Source: Prostheceraeus crozeri (lineage: Eukaryota > Platyhelminthes > Polycladida > Euryleptidae). From it: a stretch of 64,000 bases of DNA. Below, in pieces: positions 1 through 12,700 of the stretch (position 1 is its first letter; every line of letters begins with the position of its first letter). The stretch lies in NCBI GenBank assembly GCA_907163375.1, contig CAJQUW010001420.1, positions 62,001 to 126,000 on the forward strand. Direction: 5' to 3'. Both the position numbers and the translations under genes were made by a program. Under the pieces are notes generated by a model. That model was not told where the DNA came from. It saw only the letters and a program-made list of their open reading frames with translations, and did no database searches.

Positions 1-130
1 AGCATCTTTTTGAAATGCTGCAGAGTTGGGTTTTCGTTTCAATTTGACATGTCTTTGAAATAGCCCAGAACTTGAAGAGTTAAGGACGAGAACCGTGTTC
101 AAAGTCGTTTGCTTCTTTGTATGAATAATT

Positions 131-358
131 CCTACACTCTAAACCAGCACCTCCTAAATCACACACTAAGGCAAGACACTATTTGTAACTAATAAAAAAA
201 TCCTAAAGTAAAGTGATTTAGGAGGCTAGCGCACTAGCGTTTTTGCTCTCTTTTGTATGTCAACATCCTATTTTACGCAATCTCCTAAAAGTCTAGTGTG
301 CCGCGCTTTAGGATGCAGATCTCTTCGATTTTAGGACGTGACAGTTTACAGTGTAGTA
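131..358. mobile_element. short TIR element (MITE), CACTGTAAAC-ended family B
   Basis: The left end reads CTACACTCTAAACCAGCACC. The inverse of the right end reads CTACACTGTAAACTGTCACG, and both continue into a CCTAAA motif, so the ends are imperfect inverted repeats. The interior has a 'taggaggctag...cactag' stretch that recurs near 9.86 kb. There is no coding capacity. It looks like a non-autonomous DNA element of the TA-target (mariner-like) type, which is inferred from the ends only. Confidence 0.5.
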
Positions 359-498
359 TGTATTGTACTCAATATGCTTTGAAAAATCTGTAATGTCCTG
401 CTATTTTTTACAATCATTGCGTGTAATGCACTTCATTTACTCCCTTAGACAATTATTGTGTTATTTCTGAATTCGCATTCTTCAGAAGTTCAGAAGCT

Positions 499-692
499 TA
501 TTTCATAGACTTTATTCTACGGTGAGATTTCATAGACTGATCATTTTACGGTGAGATGTCATGGACTGATTATTTTACGGTGAGATTTCATAGACTGATT
601 ATTTTACGGTGAGATGTCATGGACTGATTATTTTACGGTGAGATTTCATGGACTGATTATTTTACGGTGAGATGTCATAGACTGATTATTGA
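499..692. repeat. 29-bp minisatellite, about six units
   Basis: The block ACGGTGAGATxTCATxGACT recurs at 519, 548, 577, 606, 635 and 664, exactly 29 bases apart, with a degenerate half unit before the first. Units alternate between two variants (TTTCATAG and TGTCATGG), which suggests expansion as a 58-bp dimer. Confidence 0.92.
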
Positions 693-3135
693 AGTTTTTT
701 GTTTCATTATGTTTATTACTGATTAATCAGAATTGGATACGGTTCGGACATTCACTTCAAGGCTAGCCATATTATGAGAAACAGTAGATTGAGCCGAGTC
801 CACAGACGAGCAGTCTAAATGCCCTGCAGTTACTCTCTTCATTTCGTTTCTATTGTCAGTCTTTCTTTAATATGTGCCTGTGGTTTTAGGATAACTTGCA
901 GATAGCAGATGCAGATTGTGCATACATTATTTGAATAAGATGCCTAGTTTTTATGTCAATTAGTTTGCCTTTAAAGTCGCCTCAGAAGTTAGGACACAAT
1001 AAGCATTTTTGGTATTGATCTCTCTGGTATTTGGATGCGGCATCAGGTATCATGGCGCATTTTAATAGAAAACAGTAAATCTTCATGAGCGTATGCAATA
1101 GTCGGACAAAACTTCAAGATTTAGAGTACACAACTAAACCAGCCTATATATCTGCACCATCCAAGCAAAGCCGAAGCTGCTTTAAAAGCAATGCTCACTT
1201 ACTAAGCAGTGTGTTTTGTGTGTCGCAATACTAATCAACGTGTTCAGTAGAAATGATTTATAAATGGAATGTAAAGATGAAATAAAATGTCTGAATCCTT
1301 AAATTCCAGCTTGTGAATCTTGAACTGGCACATTGATTAGACTTTGACAGCCGAAGTGGTGTTTATGAAAAGAACATTACTTTTAAAAGCAACATCCCTA
1401 CACAAAGTTTCATTTTTTAGAAATCAAATGATGCCATAGCTGTTCCGTCTGTCTGTATAGGGTATTTTGGGTACTTATCGAGCGATGACAAATAACTAAT
1501 TGAACTTCTATTCAATTGATTTAACTTATTTGTCTGCGATTTTTTTATGGAAAAGCCAATCATTGTGAAATAAAAGATATTTACGCTATCACAGCTAAGT
1601 AGCTACTTCAAAGGATCAATAGACTTCCACAGTCAACTAATGAGGATTGGAAAATAGATATTTTCTCTTTTTATGAAACGTTAAAAAGCTATCAGTTGAA
1701 TTACAACAATAGAGCCTACCTCTACACTTTAAACTGATGTGACACTAAAAGGGGAAATAGGACAAACTTCTGACCAGCTACTGCGAGGACCTACTCTTCA
1801 AAACTTCGAGGCAACGATCGCTAGCAATATTTCCCTCATTCCGTAGAAACTTATACAATTATGGAAAATCGTTTTCAGACCGTTGGGGAGTGGACAAATA
1901 GAAAAAGTAACGTCTAAACATAATCCTTTTTTAACAGAATTTCTCATCATCTAGGGCTAAAGTAATCAAACACGCAACATTTAGTACACTACGAAACAGT
2001 AAGTAGAAGGCATGAGCTTATTCGAACAAAGCTGGGTGAGCTTTATCCAAATTGTTGTATTTTAGCCGATATCATACAGAATCTACTCGTGTATTATAGT
2101 GATCAGACTGACTTAGCAATGTCTAAGAGCATAAAAGGATGAGATCTCAGAAGCGGCCGAGGCCGAGCCGGCCGCGGGTGTAGTCAAAAGCGGCCGGAGC
2201 TAGGCGTCTAAGCTAATTAAGACTTGCAGCTGCTTAACTTAAACCGTCAGACATCACTCAATTTCTCGATTTCTATGTACAGTAGTATGTGGTGTTTTGA
2301 TTGACCGGTACTCCTGATAAGCACCAGTTCCCGCGGAAGATTTATCAATTTTTATCAATCCTCTATCAGGCAATTAGGCAAATATTCGTACTTTGATAAT
2401 GTATTTTGTACTCACATGATAAAGATTGTACTCAGATGAAAAAGCAGCAATACGTTTGATAACTAATACAAGAAATGGAAAAATTTTTAGATAGGTAGGC
2501 AAGCGGGCACATGATTATTAAAAAAATTATTTATGGAAAATTATTCCGGAAACTCATTTTGAGATCGAGATCGGCTTATAACTATATTTTTAAGTAAATA
2601 ATTGTCTATGGATTAGTACCTAATCAGCATCGACGTGCCCTCACTGCCGTCAAGCTAACTATGAAAGCTTCGTACTACTCTTTGCGAAGACCAAACTTAG
2701 GCTGGGATCAAAATCCTCGAGCAAAAGGGGCCATGAATTCAGTAATGAATAGACTCATTACCTAAACTCATTAATGTACTTCCAAATACTTGTCTCTTTG
2801 AACATTTTCCCCCGCAAAACGCAAAAAAAACAAAAATTGATAAATTTTCCTCATGCGTTGTTGCGGCTATTCTGCGCACCTAAACTTCCTTATCATCGCC
2901 AACTTTTAGCACTATTATGCAGTCCTATAAGCCGCTTTGAATAATGATTTGAAGAAGAATTTTCTTGAAGCGGTTCACAATGTTTGTGTCATCAAAATGA
3001 TGTTATCTTGCTCCTACAATGTTGCAATTCTGTTTTGACTGACTAAACAATCAGTTCTAGAATAAATATCGTCAATCGACGACATATGTCAGTCGGTTCC
3101 GACCCTGAATACAGGCCTGCATTGTATAGAAACAT
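693..3135. other. no gene seen
   Basis: AT-rich non-coding sequence, probably intronic or 3' sequence of the troponin T gene. No reading frame has family similarity, and I found no continuation exon of troponin T on the minus strand. A short GC-rich patch (2150-2205) with repeated GGCCG stands out from the surroundings. Confidence 0.5.
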
Positions 3136-3374
3136 CACTGTAAACTGTAAATATCCGTTAAAATTAACAGCTAAAATTAGTTTCATGTTTTTTACAGTCT
3201 GAACTGTAACTATCCTAAAAAACAGACGCATTTTTATCTGATAGGACGGATTTTAAGTGTCACGTCATTAACTCATCACGTTGTGACGTCATCATTTTCA
3301 CAGATTTTTACGGATATCTTCCGTGAAGTTTAACGGTTATTTTAGTTGTATTTAACGGTGTTCAGTTTACAGTG
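3136..3374. mobile_element. MITE family A, copy 1 (about 240 bp)
   Basis: The ends are CACTGTAAACTGTAAATATC and the inverse of ...ACGGTGTTCAGTTTACAGTG. The body aligns along its length with 16959-17239, sharing TTTTTACAGTCT, TGTGACGTCA and TTTACGGATAT. There is no coding potential. Two dispersed copies with matching ends identify it as a family of short DNA elements. Confidence 0.8.
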
Positions 3375-5611
3375 TGGGCAACATTTGAGTGACCACAGCA
3401 AATTTCGAAGCTATAAAACTTGCCTTATAATTTTAATTGTCGTTTTCGCAAAGTGTTCAATCTACTGAGCGTTGGGCCGAATCAACATGCATCTAACAGT
3501 GCAATGTATTACGATTGATTGTTGCTATTCAACATATTTCGTTATGACTGGACAGCGACATCTTAGGTGAATATTTTTGTCATTTTCGGTTTTTTATAGG
3601 TGAATTATTTTACTAATTTAGGTTGTTCATATAGGTGAATCAAAAATCTATTTAAATATCCAAATTCATTGAGAGCAATGGTATTGTTTTGTTTATTTTC
3701 ATGAATTGTACTTTTTTCGGTTTTCGGCAATTAATTTGTAAACAAATGCCGCGACAATAATCTACGTATAAGTTTCAAAAAAGAATTAGAGAAAAGAAAA
3801 TGACAAGTAAGTCATATATTTAATCGCGATTCGGTGCGATTTTATTTCAAGCTATAACAACTGCGCAGATCGAACATTAACAACTATGTATATATGTTTC
3901 AAAATGTATATTGACAATTAAATTGTACAATTGTGCATGTGTCAGTCAGATCAAAATTTCTCGTATTTCAAGTGAAATACAAACTCTATAAATGCATAAA
4001 AGAATTAGTAGAAACTATGACCAGAAACATGTGGCACTACCCAGAATCACTCATCAATGTCTTCATTATTCCGATTATAAAAGTAATTCGTTACCACGAT
4101 TTTCTCAATGTTTTCCAATGTGAGTACATGTAGATGAGTTAATCAAATAGCAAGCTTTTGTCTTAATGACAATATTTAGGTGATTTAGGTGCTTCTACAA
4201 AATATTCGGAATATAGGTAAAGAATTCATTTTAGGTGATTCACCTAAATTATCGGTGTCTAGTTATGACAAACTCGTATACTAATATTAATAATTAAATC
4301 AAATTACTCGCAATATCTTATCAATATTAAATGCTTGGACTTAGTGTTTTCTGATGTCGCAGTCTTCGAATAATCAAATTATCTAAACATATCTAAAGAA
4401 ATAAAACACAATAATCAATGCATACATGAAAATAACGATCCCAATTCGCTCTTCATGCAAGAATGATACTTTTCAAAATGCAAATCAACGCAATCATTTG
4501 GCAAGCAGCACCACCTCACTTCACACTTGTTTTGTGGACAAATCAATGCAGGCTCTATTCTGAATATCAGAATCTATCAGAATATTCACAGATAAAGAGT
4601 ATTTCATAACGTGACATCAAAATCTATTATTTCAACATTTAAACGGTTCATATTTCTGTATACAATAATGCTATCTGAGGTGTCATCGTACATATCCATA
4701 GTATAGGAATTTTTCAACAATTTCATATTAAAACAGATAATGTCAACATCGATCATTAACTGATCGCCAAATATGTCTGAGTTTATCAACACTAAGGAAT
4801 CACAATATACGACACGTGAGAGTAAGATTATGAATGACAAAGTAGAAACTGAATTATCATTACGAAGTGAATGTCAATCTTGAAAATTCATCACATTTAC
4901 TACAAAACTTTGTAAAAATACTTCAGGAAGTCAGGTGTAACATCAAACACACAAACAATCTCTTTTTGTATTCGCATGAAAACGATCTTTGAAATGGGAA
5001 ATGACTGCTTGCCAAAATTACAATCTTCTGTATCGGACATTTCTCAAACGAGGTCCATTTGAAGTTTCAGAACATTTCAACTATTTGTAGAGCAGTGGTT
5101 CCTATTCCTAGAACTAAGCAGAGATCTCAATGACAATCGGGAATGTATTGTGCAAACTCTGTCTTATGCTAACTGTCACAAAAAGTTTCATTGGAATTTC
5201 TCTCGTGCAATATTCCGCCTACTTTTGTATATTGCTTAAATGGTTTGATACTAATCAAGTTTCAAGAAGTAATTAGAAAGTATCACATGAAAGTACAATT
5301 ATCAGGAAACTATCCGTACAACTTTGAAATAATTTGCTTATATCAAAATACATGGTTACTGAAGAATTAAAAGGTGAGCATTGGTTGACACAAAATTGCC
5401 ATATTACATGGACATGCAGCTATTAGCAAAACAATTGCGGCAACTGTTCTGCAGAAAATTAAGCGTGATCAACTATAATAAAATTGAAGTTACAATTTCG
5501 TAAATAGTGTAAACCTTATGTGAAATGATTTTCGTTTTCATATGCATGGGCATTAATAATTTACTGCGTTGTTCATTAATAACCGCATAATGCAAATTGC
5601 GCATTAGGCAC
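3375..5611. other. no gene seen
   Basis: AT-rich non-coding sequence. The words 'aggtgaat' and 'ttaggtg' recur several times between 3567 and 4250 but form no clean array. Short frames here (for example around 3933 and 4604) have no recognisable domain and no convincing splice sites. Confidence 0.45.
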
Positions 5612-5850
5612 CACCGGCGCTATGGCCTTGTGGTAGAGTGTTCGCTCTGCGTCCGGGAGACCTTGGTCAAACCTTGGTCGGGTCAAACCTAAGACCTTTA
5701 AAATAGGTACACTCTGCATTCTTGCTAAACACTCAGCACGAAAAAGAATGAGAGTGGTAAATGACAACTCGTCCACATGGAAGAAAGGCTCGGTGCCTAA
5801 TGTGCTTCCGAGTATAAACAACGTTCATTTACTTTTTTTTTATTTTTTCA
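5612..5850 (+). mobile_element. tRNA-derived SINE
   Basis: The 5' part (about 5618-5690) is tRNA-like. A box-A-like stretch TGTGGTAGAGTG is followed by a degraded box B region around GGTCGGGTCAAACC. A tRNA-unrelated body follows (AAGACCTTTAAAATAGGTAC, CTCAGCACGA), and the element ends in a T-rich tail near 5830. This layout matches tRNA-derived SINEs that are widespread in marine invertebrates. The box B mismatches suggest an old copy, and I see no clear target duplication. It lies in troponin T intronic or 3' sequence, in the opposite orientation to the gene. Confidence 0.72.
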
Positions 5851-6646
5851 TTACTGTCATCTTCTAAATTTATAGCTGTTTACAATTGAACTGACATTTA
5901 AGCGTTTTTATTGTCAGCTGCTCAAAACTATCAAAATATCTACAGCGAACTACTTTTAGTTGACGGGCTAGGCAAGTGTAGTGAAATAGTACACTGTCAT
6001 TCTTTACACCGATGTATTTCGTCGGTAAGGAATCGATAATGATAATAATAGAGTGCTTATAATCTAAAAATTTTAAATTTGGTTGCGTAAAGAGCGATTG
6101 TGCACGCTTCATTTTACATCCATTGTGTACTACTTGGTCATACTAGTTGTAAATGAAATCAGTTTTATCACTTCCAACACACGGTATCGTATAAATTAGA
6201 TAGAGGCAGACTAAGTGTATGTTCAAGACGCCGAAAAATCCCATAGTAAGGGAATGAATACCAGCTTTCTTATACACAGACCAATGTCGGCTTATAGACC
6301 ACAGGAACCACTGCATGAAAATACGATCTTCAACTCCAAATAAACCCCATGACTGAAAATGAACCAAACTCAGAAACTCAAGAAATATGGTAGGAGTCTA
6401 AGTACATATAGCATAACCAAAAAAGCTTTTTGAAATGCGCGCAACTTTGAGGTTTTACTATTTTTAATGAGCGTTCTGATAGCAATATTGGCTCGCGCAA
6501 GCATTGTCTATGGCGCGGCTTTATCATTAACTTCATAAATATATTTCCAGATTTTCCTGGAATGCAGCTCAAATCAATTTTGCCGAAACAAAAGCAGCCA
6601 TTTTGCGAATGTGTGCAGTAATATATCATCAAACATCACATCTTAC

Positions 6647-6787
6647 TTCCTGACCGTCACTGCGTTTGGTAATGACAAAATTGCGTTTGCCCACCAAATT
6701 TTTTTGCTCCATTTCGTTCTTCTTCTTTATCTCTCGCTCCTCACGTTTTTTCTGTTCAGCCTCTCTCTTGATTCGCTGTCTCTCTTC
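6647..6787 (-). CDS. troponin T coding exon 6 (last in window)
   Basis: A 141-nt exon, phase 0 at both ends. On the minus strand it is bounded by CTTTTCAG and GTAAGA. It encodes 47 residues from EERQRIKREAEQKKREER to NLVGKRNFVITKRSDGQE. The basic segment with NFVITK corresponds to the region after the tropomyosin-binding helix. Confidence 0.88.
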
Positions 6788-9700
6788 CTGAAAAGAAGGA
6801 ATTGAAGTTCAACTTTCATCTTTCAGACTCAGCGGAAGCCAAAAGCTCTTTCTCTGAGTGTACCGTAGATCATAATGTCATGCACTGCTATTTTTATAAA
6901 TGTAAAAAATGAAAAATCAATTTGTGTATTAAATGGAAGAGTGAATAATGGGCGTTATTTCTCTCGAATACGCACGGCAATAGTGATCCAATTGACATTG
7001 TCTGATCTGAGTACAGTTGCAAGGATCTACATCGGCAGAGCTTCTTTAAAGAATGAGAGTTGTGTTCTACAACTTATTTTACACCTATCGATTCTTCGCA
7101 TTTTGCACATTTATGTCAATGCAGTGAAATGATTGACAATGAGATTATCTCAATAAAAACGTATCCTGTATAACGTATAAAGTATTCTGATTCGATAATG
7201 CGGACTGAAATCATGGAGACTTGTCATCACATCGAACGGCTACTTGGTTTTGATTAATCAATGCATAACTTCAGATGACGCATCGGTGCAGAGTGAGTTC
7301 ACTGACACACATGAAAAAGTCTGCTGGCCAGACCGTCTCGACGGACCGTCGGAAAGCCGGCCAGCGCAAGCTGACAGACTACTTCATAAGCTAAGTCAAA
7401 AGTTAGTACCGGCACGTATGAAAAAAATATGTGCATTAAGAAAGTGTGTGATGTTGTTGACAACAAATACAAGAAAGAGATGAAATTGTCAAAACAATTT
7501 ATTCTACTCGACCCACAAAATTAGACAGGTCGTCTCTTCTTCTGTTTGACTAGAAGGGAAGCATTGGAACCATGTAACGCTAATGAAGTGACACAATGTG
7601 CTGACTAAATACCATAGCAATCGAACAATGAGCAGCCAGTTCAACATTAAACGCGCCAAATTGTGCAAAGTTTCAGTGACTGTCATCAATCGGATCACAC
7701 AGCCAAGAGACACAGACGATGTCAAGTTCTACAGAGAAGTTTGTGAACCTTTTTCCATGCGCCTGCTAACTTTTTTTAAAATGATCGGAGGGCCCAACAT
7801 TATCGAGAAAACTTTTGCGCAATGATCTGAATTCTTCGAATCTGAAAGAATCGTGGCGATCGGAGCATTTTGAAGGAATTCAGAGCAATCCGCAATCAAC
7901 GCACGACTATTTTTCCTATCTCTGTAAGGTATTAAAAATTTCTTTTTGCCCACTTATTAAGTTCCTGCATGTGTGTCATCTTTTTGATTCAGTTTGCACT
8001 TCTAGCAAAGTGATACGATTAAACAATCTAATTCTGTGACTCGACCCGAACCCGACCTTCATTCAGATGCAACGTAAGTAAAACTTAGTCATCTGCATGT
8101 AAAATAATAAGTGTCTGCGGCCATAGAAACAGATTGTTTATCTGAAGTTGACAGAATGGAAATTGACTCAAGGCCGCGGCACATCCGTGGGAACTAAGTT
8201 GGGGCATGAACCACCAATATAAGGCTTAGAATTGCACATGTGACTGATTCTAGCCGTTGACAGGTGTATATATCAAAGTGAAAACGCGTACGACTTTGTG
8301 CCGCTATTGTGTATAGCATGAAGCTTAACTTCAACTCTAGTGATTACTATTGTTATCAATTTCTTCTATGCCTATGGCTGCATTTCCACGGCTTGTACAT
8401 CAATGCCTTCACCAACAACATGACGTGTAACGACGGAATAATTGAAAAAAGGAAAGCACGACTGTGCCACTTAATAACTTCTTTAAAATACAGCTATGAT
8501 ACATTCAACAAAAAAAAGTTTATTACAGCATGGCTAGTTTACCACGAGTGATATCATTAATATGCAGCATCAGAAAAATGACAAATTCCTGTGAAAGGAT
8601 TGTATGCTGAACTGCATTTTGTATAAGATGCTTGCTGTACAAACAAGAAAGTCGTAAGAAAGGGAATGGATTATATCACAGTGATTTTGTTCAAAAATAG
8701 AACTCACTCATTTCAATTCTGGTGTTTCAATTTCCTTACCTCTTCTGCCCTTCTCCTTTGCTCTTCTACAGCTCGAAGCTCAGCCATTCGCCTTTCTTCT
8801 TCTTCGCGTTCCTTTTTTCGTTTTTCCTGAAAAATGTTTGAAATCAGATAGCTTTATAACTATGGTCTTATTTACGCTTGCATATCTTGCTTCCCCTCAG
8901 GTACAATGAAAGTGCAAAATAGATACATGCATGATTTTCAAAAAATAGAGAGAAATTTCAAAAAGCGTCGATTCTTGTGTGTAGACTACCACACACTAAA
9001 TGTCGTTTTTATAAAAATATACTCTGTCTTTTATCGCAACACTATTTTAATGTACACCGCACTGCGGCAGTGTAAAATATATGTTCCATAATAATGAAGT
9101 CTGTTGATGGAGATTTGAAATTTAAATATGCCAAATTGCACATATGCCAAAGAAACCTGTTGCTATCGATGATGCCATCAGGTTATTAGGGTCCGTGCTA
9201 AAAATATATGAACTATTATAATTATTACTTGTGAATTACAACATTAGCTCTTGAAGCGCAATGCATGTTTACATTTAACAATTTCATAAAAGTTTTAACC
9301 TAATAAGGTGGTTTACTACATTCAAAAAACGGAAGTTCAAAAAGTTGTTTATTGCCCTGATATCACGCTGTCTCTTTAAGGGTTGACGGTATAAACGATA
9401 GTGAAGAATATCACGTACACGAATGTAACTCATCCACCAAGACATCCGATTCTACGAAACATCGGATACTGTGTATATAGTAATGTTGCTAAAATTGTGA
9501 TATGTCACTAGCAAACTGCATAAGTCATGTGAGGTAATGAAAAATAAGTTAGAAAGGAAAAATCAAAGAATCAAAGCACAAGTGAAGTAAGCTCTTTCTG
9601 TATGCAAAGCGGAGGTTTGAAAGTCGTATGACTACCGCCTCACTGATGCTGTGCCTCAATGTAGTTCAACAGAATTTTACAGCTCTGAAGTTGCCTCTTG

Positions 9701-12700
9701 ATCAAAGCAATCCAATTGATGCTGTGTGATGGAGGAGGAAGGAGGCTACTCAGATAGTGGTCGCGGCATGCTGTTCTCACATTATTTGTTATACACTGTA
9801 AGGCAGCTCCTCCTAAAGCAAGAGACAATTCTTAACTAAAAAAGAAGTCCCAATGCAAAGCGTTTTAGGAGGCTAGTGCACTGGTGCGTCTATGCACTGT
9901 AAAACGTCAGCTACCAAATGAAATAAATTTTTCTGCGAAATCAGCTCATCAAGGAACTAATATTTCTTCCCAAATGTAGATGGCTTTGCTTTATTGACTA
10001 CCAGACCGTGGTAGGTGGTTCCAGATGGTCTAGTAGGTAATATCCAGCTCATCTGGTATCCTACCAGATGGCTTATCATATGGCTTTTTCAATTATACTG
10101 GAACTTTTCATTTTAAGTTATTGTTGAATATGTCTATATCTAGTCAATGCAACAAAAAATTCAACATTTTCTATGTAAATTCATTGACATAGATTTTAGC
10201 AGTGAATTGAAACCGTTCAATATTAGATATATAATGCATGCTGTTGTGTAGCTTTCTATGTATGCAGGTTAATAATTTTCACAATCAAGTCGTTATATAG
10301 CACCATAATTACCTAGATATTATAGTGCCTAGATTTACCTACTTTTCAACGATATACATGTAGGTGACGGTGACTAGGCATAATAGAATTAGAAAAATCA
10401 TCTCCGGATATCGCCTTCAAGTTTGAATAGTTTTCTAATGGACTTGCAATCGCTTACTTTGCTTTTGTTGCGGCAATGTCTGTTAATGCGCTCATTGAGA
10501 GAAGCCATTTTGTTGAACGATCCCAGCTTTGATAGTGGTCAGTCTACCAGGTGCAGCTATAGTTCTACCGTGGATGATGCTTGCAACAAGAACGTTTTGA
10601 CTGCACCATAGGACTGCACAATGTGACGGCCCAACATATATTTTGAAGTGATGTAAATCAACATACCACATCCAAGTCACTATCGGTGTTGAGCTAGAGC
10701 GTTTCTTTGGATAATAAACAGAACTCTTCCTCTTGTTGCTTCCGTCATTATTGCGTTAAGTATGATCAACCAAAAACATTGCATTCTTTCACAAAATTTC
10801 ACTAAATATTCAGCCTCTTTTTTATTGCAACTTTTCCATCGTTTATATATTCTATCATAATTCGTCAAACATCATTTTGGCTGTGTTAAAATACATTAAC
10901 CTTCTGCAATGTTGATCAGAATTTTGTAAAAATTAGACAATGCGTTATGTCGAGACAACCATTCACTATTCCAAAATATATCCAGGTCCAAAATCATGCC
11001 ATTTAAAAGGGCATCAAAATAGCAGTCATGTCGATATAGCCTATTGACCTTCCACGCGAGATGCTGAAGAATAATATTTTGCAGATAACTGCGTTCCTCA
11101 AAATATCTGTTTGATGCAACGCATAATAGGAATAGGCTTACATATGCTATATTCAGCTACTATTCACATGCTACTATTCAGCACATGCGCATTCAATTAG
11201 GCCACAATTTGCTTTTGTTAATTTTCCATGTGATAAATAAAATCTTCCATTTTTTTGTTCACCAACCGACTTTTGCTATTATGCAGCCTGTAAACTGACA
11301 CATCCTTATCAAGGTGCTACTATAAATTGTATGCTTCTATCTCTAGAAATTTGAATCTCAGTAATCATATAAAATTTATCATAGCATGGTAACCTGTCAT
11401 GTTTCATAATGGAAAAATGTTAATCAAAAACCTGTGAAATATCAAGATACATACTTCAAGATATCCGTGTACAGAGGTAATTATGAGAGATATCCGTGTA
11501 CAGAGGTAATTATGGAAATTATTAAACTGTCCTGAAACATATCTATAGCATGCATTATAACAGATAATGGATGATTTATTTCGGTCATATAGAACTTATT
11601 AACCTCAGGCCTAGAGGCCTTCGGTTAATAAGTTCTATAATGACCTCAAAATCATCCATTCTATTAACATCACTTTCAACTAGATGTCGCTGATGAGTTA
11701 CACTTCTATGCCAAAGATATTTATTTCATGGATATCTTTGTTACATATCTCTGAAAATCTATGGCCTGATTCATTGTTATGATCTGCTTTGAATGTAATT
11801 TGCATGGTTGATAGCGATGTCTATATTCAACAATAGCGATGTAAATACTCGACTATACTCATTGAAAATGTAGAACCCGCTTCGCTCGTTCTACATTTTC
11901 AATGTCGCACAGACATCGTATTAACATTGCTATAATGTTGAATAAATGAACTGAACAGTAGTTGATAATTATTTTGCAACAATCTTGAGCGGGAAGTCAT
12001 GTTTTATATATATTTTCATTCATGTAAGATGACTGACATTTTTGAAGTCTTGTGAACAATAAGTCACTTCACTTCCACCTGTACAACTTTGAGTTTATGA
12101 AGTAACAGATTACAGTGCATAAGTAGGCCTACACATCATTTACGTAATTTGTAAACGTTTTCCATTTTCAGACAAAATAAATATCTGTCTCATTCACACA
12201 TTTTCTATTTCTTTTGCACGGTCAAGGAATTTTTTACACAATTATTGAGTATTCCAATCAGATGCAGTGTGTTAAAAGTTACCTTCTTCTCACGAAGTCG
12301 TTGAATCTCCTCTTCCTCTTTCTTCCGTTCTTCAGTTCTCATCTCTTCATATTCACGCCATTCTTCATCATCGCGCTCACGTCGCTTCTTCATTTCCATC
12401 TGAAATGTCCAATAAGCTCATGAGGAATGAAGTGATTCAGCATGAAGGCCACACTTACCTCCATTCGAAGCTCGGCTTCAGATTTTCCCTCATTTTCCTC
12501 TCTGAAAATGGAATTTGATGTTATGGGAAAGCATTGGGATTTCACTGAAGATATCAATCAACACATTACATTCGCTCAACACATTACATGGATTCGTGGA
12601 AGTTTTGACCCTTTTTTAATTTCTGGTTTTAGCGTTTTACTTATTATTTTTGTACAGTAGCATACCCTATCTTTTATTTTGTGACTTCAGAGTTAGTTTT

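Noticed and set aside
5618-5690. tRNA gene
   Set aside because: The box A-like part is present, but the cloverleaf is degraded and continues into a SINE body with a T-rich tail, so it is called a SINE.
1-6646. Search for the remaining troponin T exons on the minus strand
   Set aside because: No stretch encodes the expected C-terminal helix with splice signals. They probably lie beyond the left edge.
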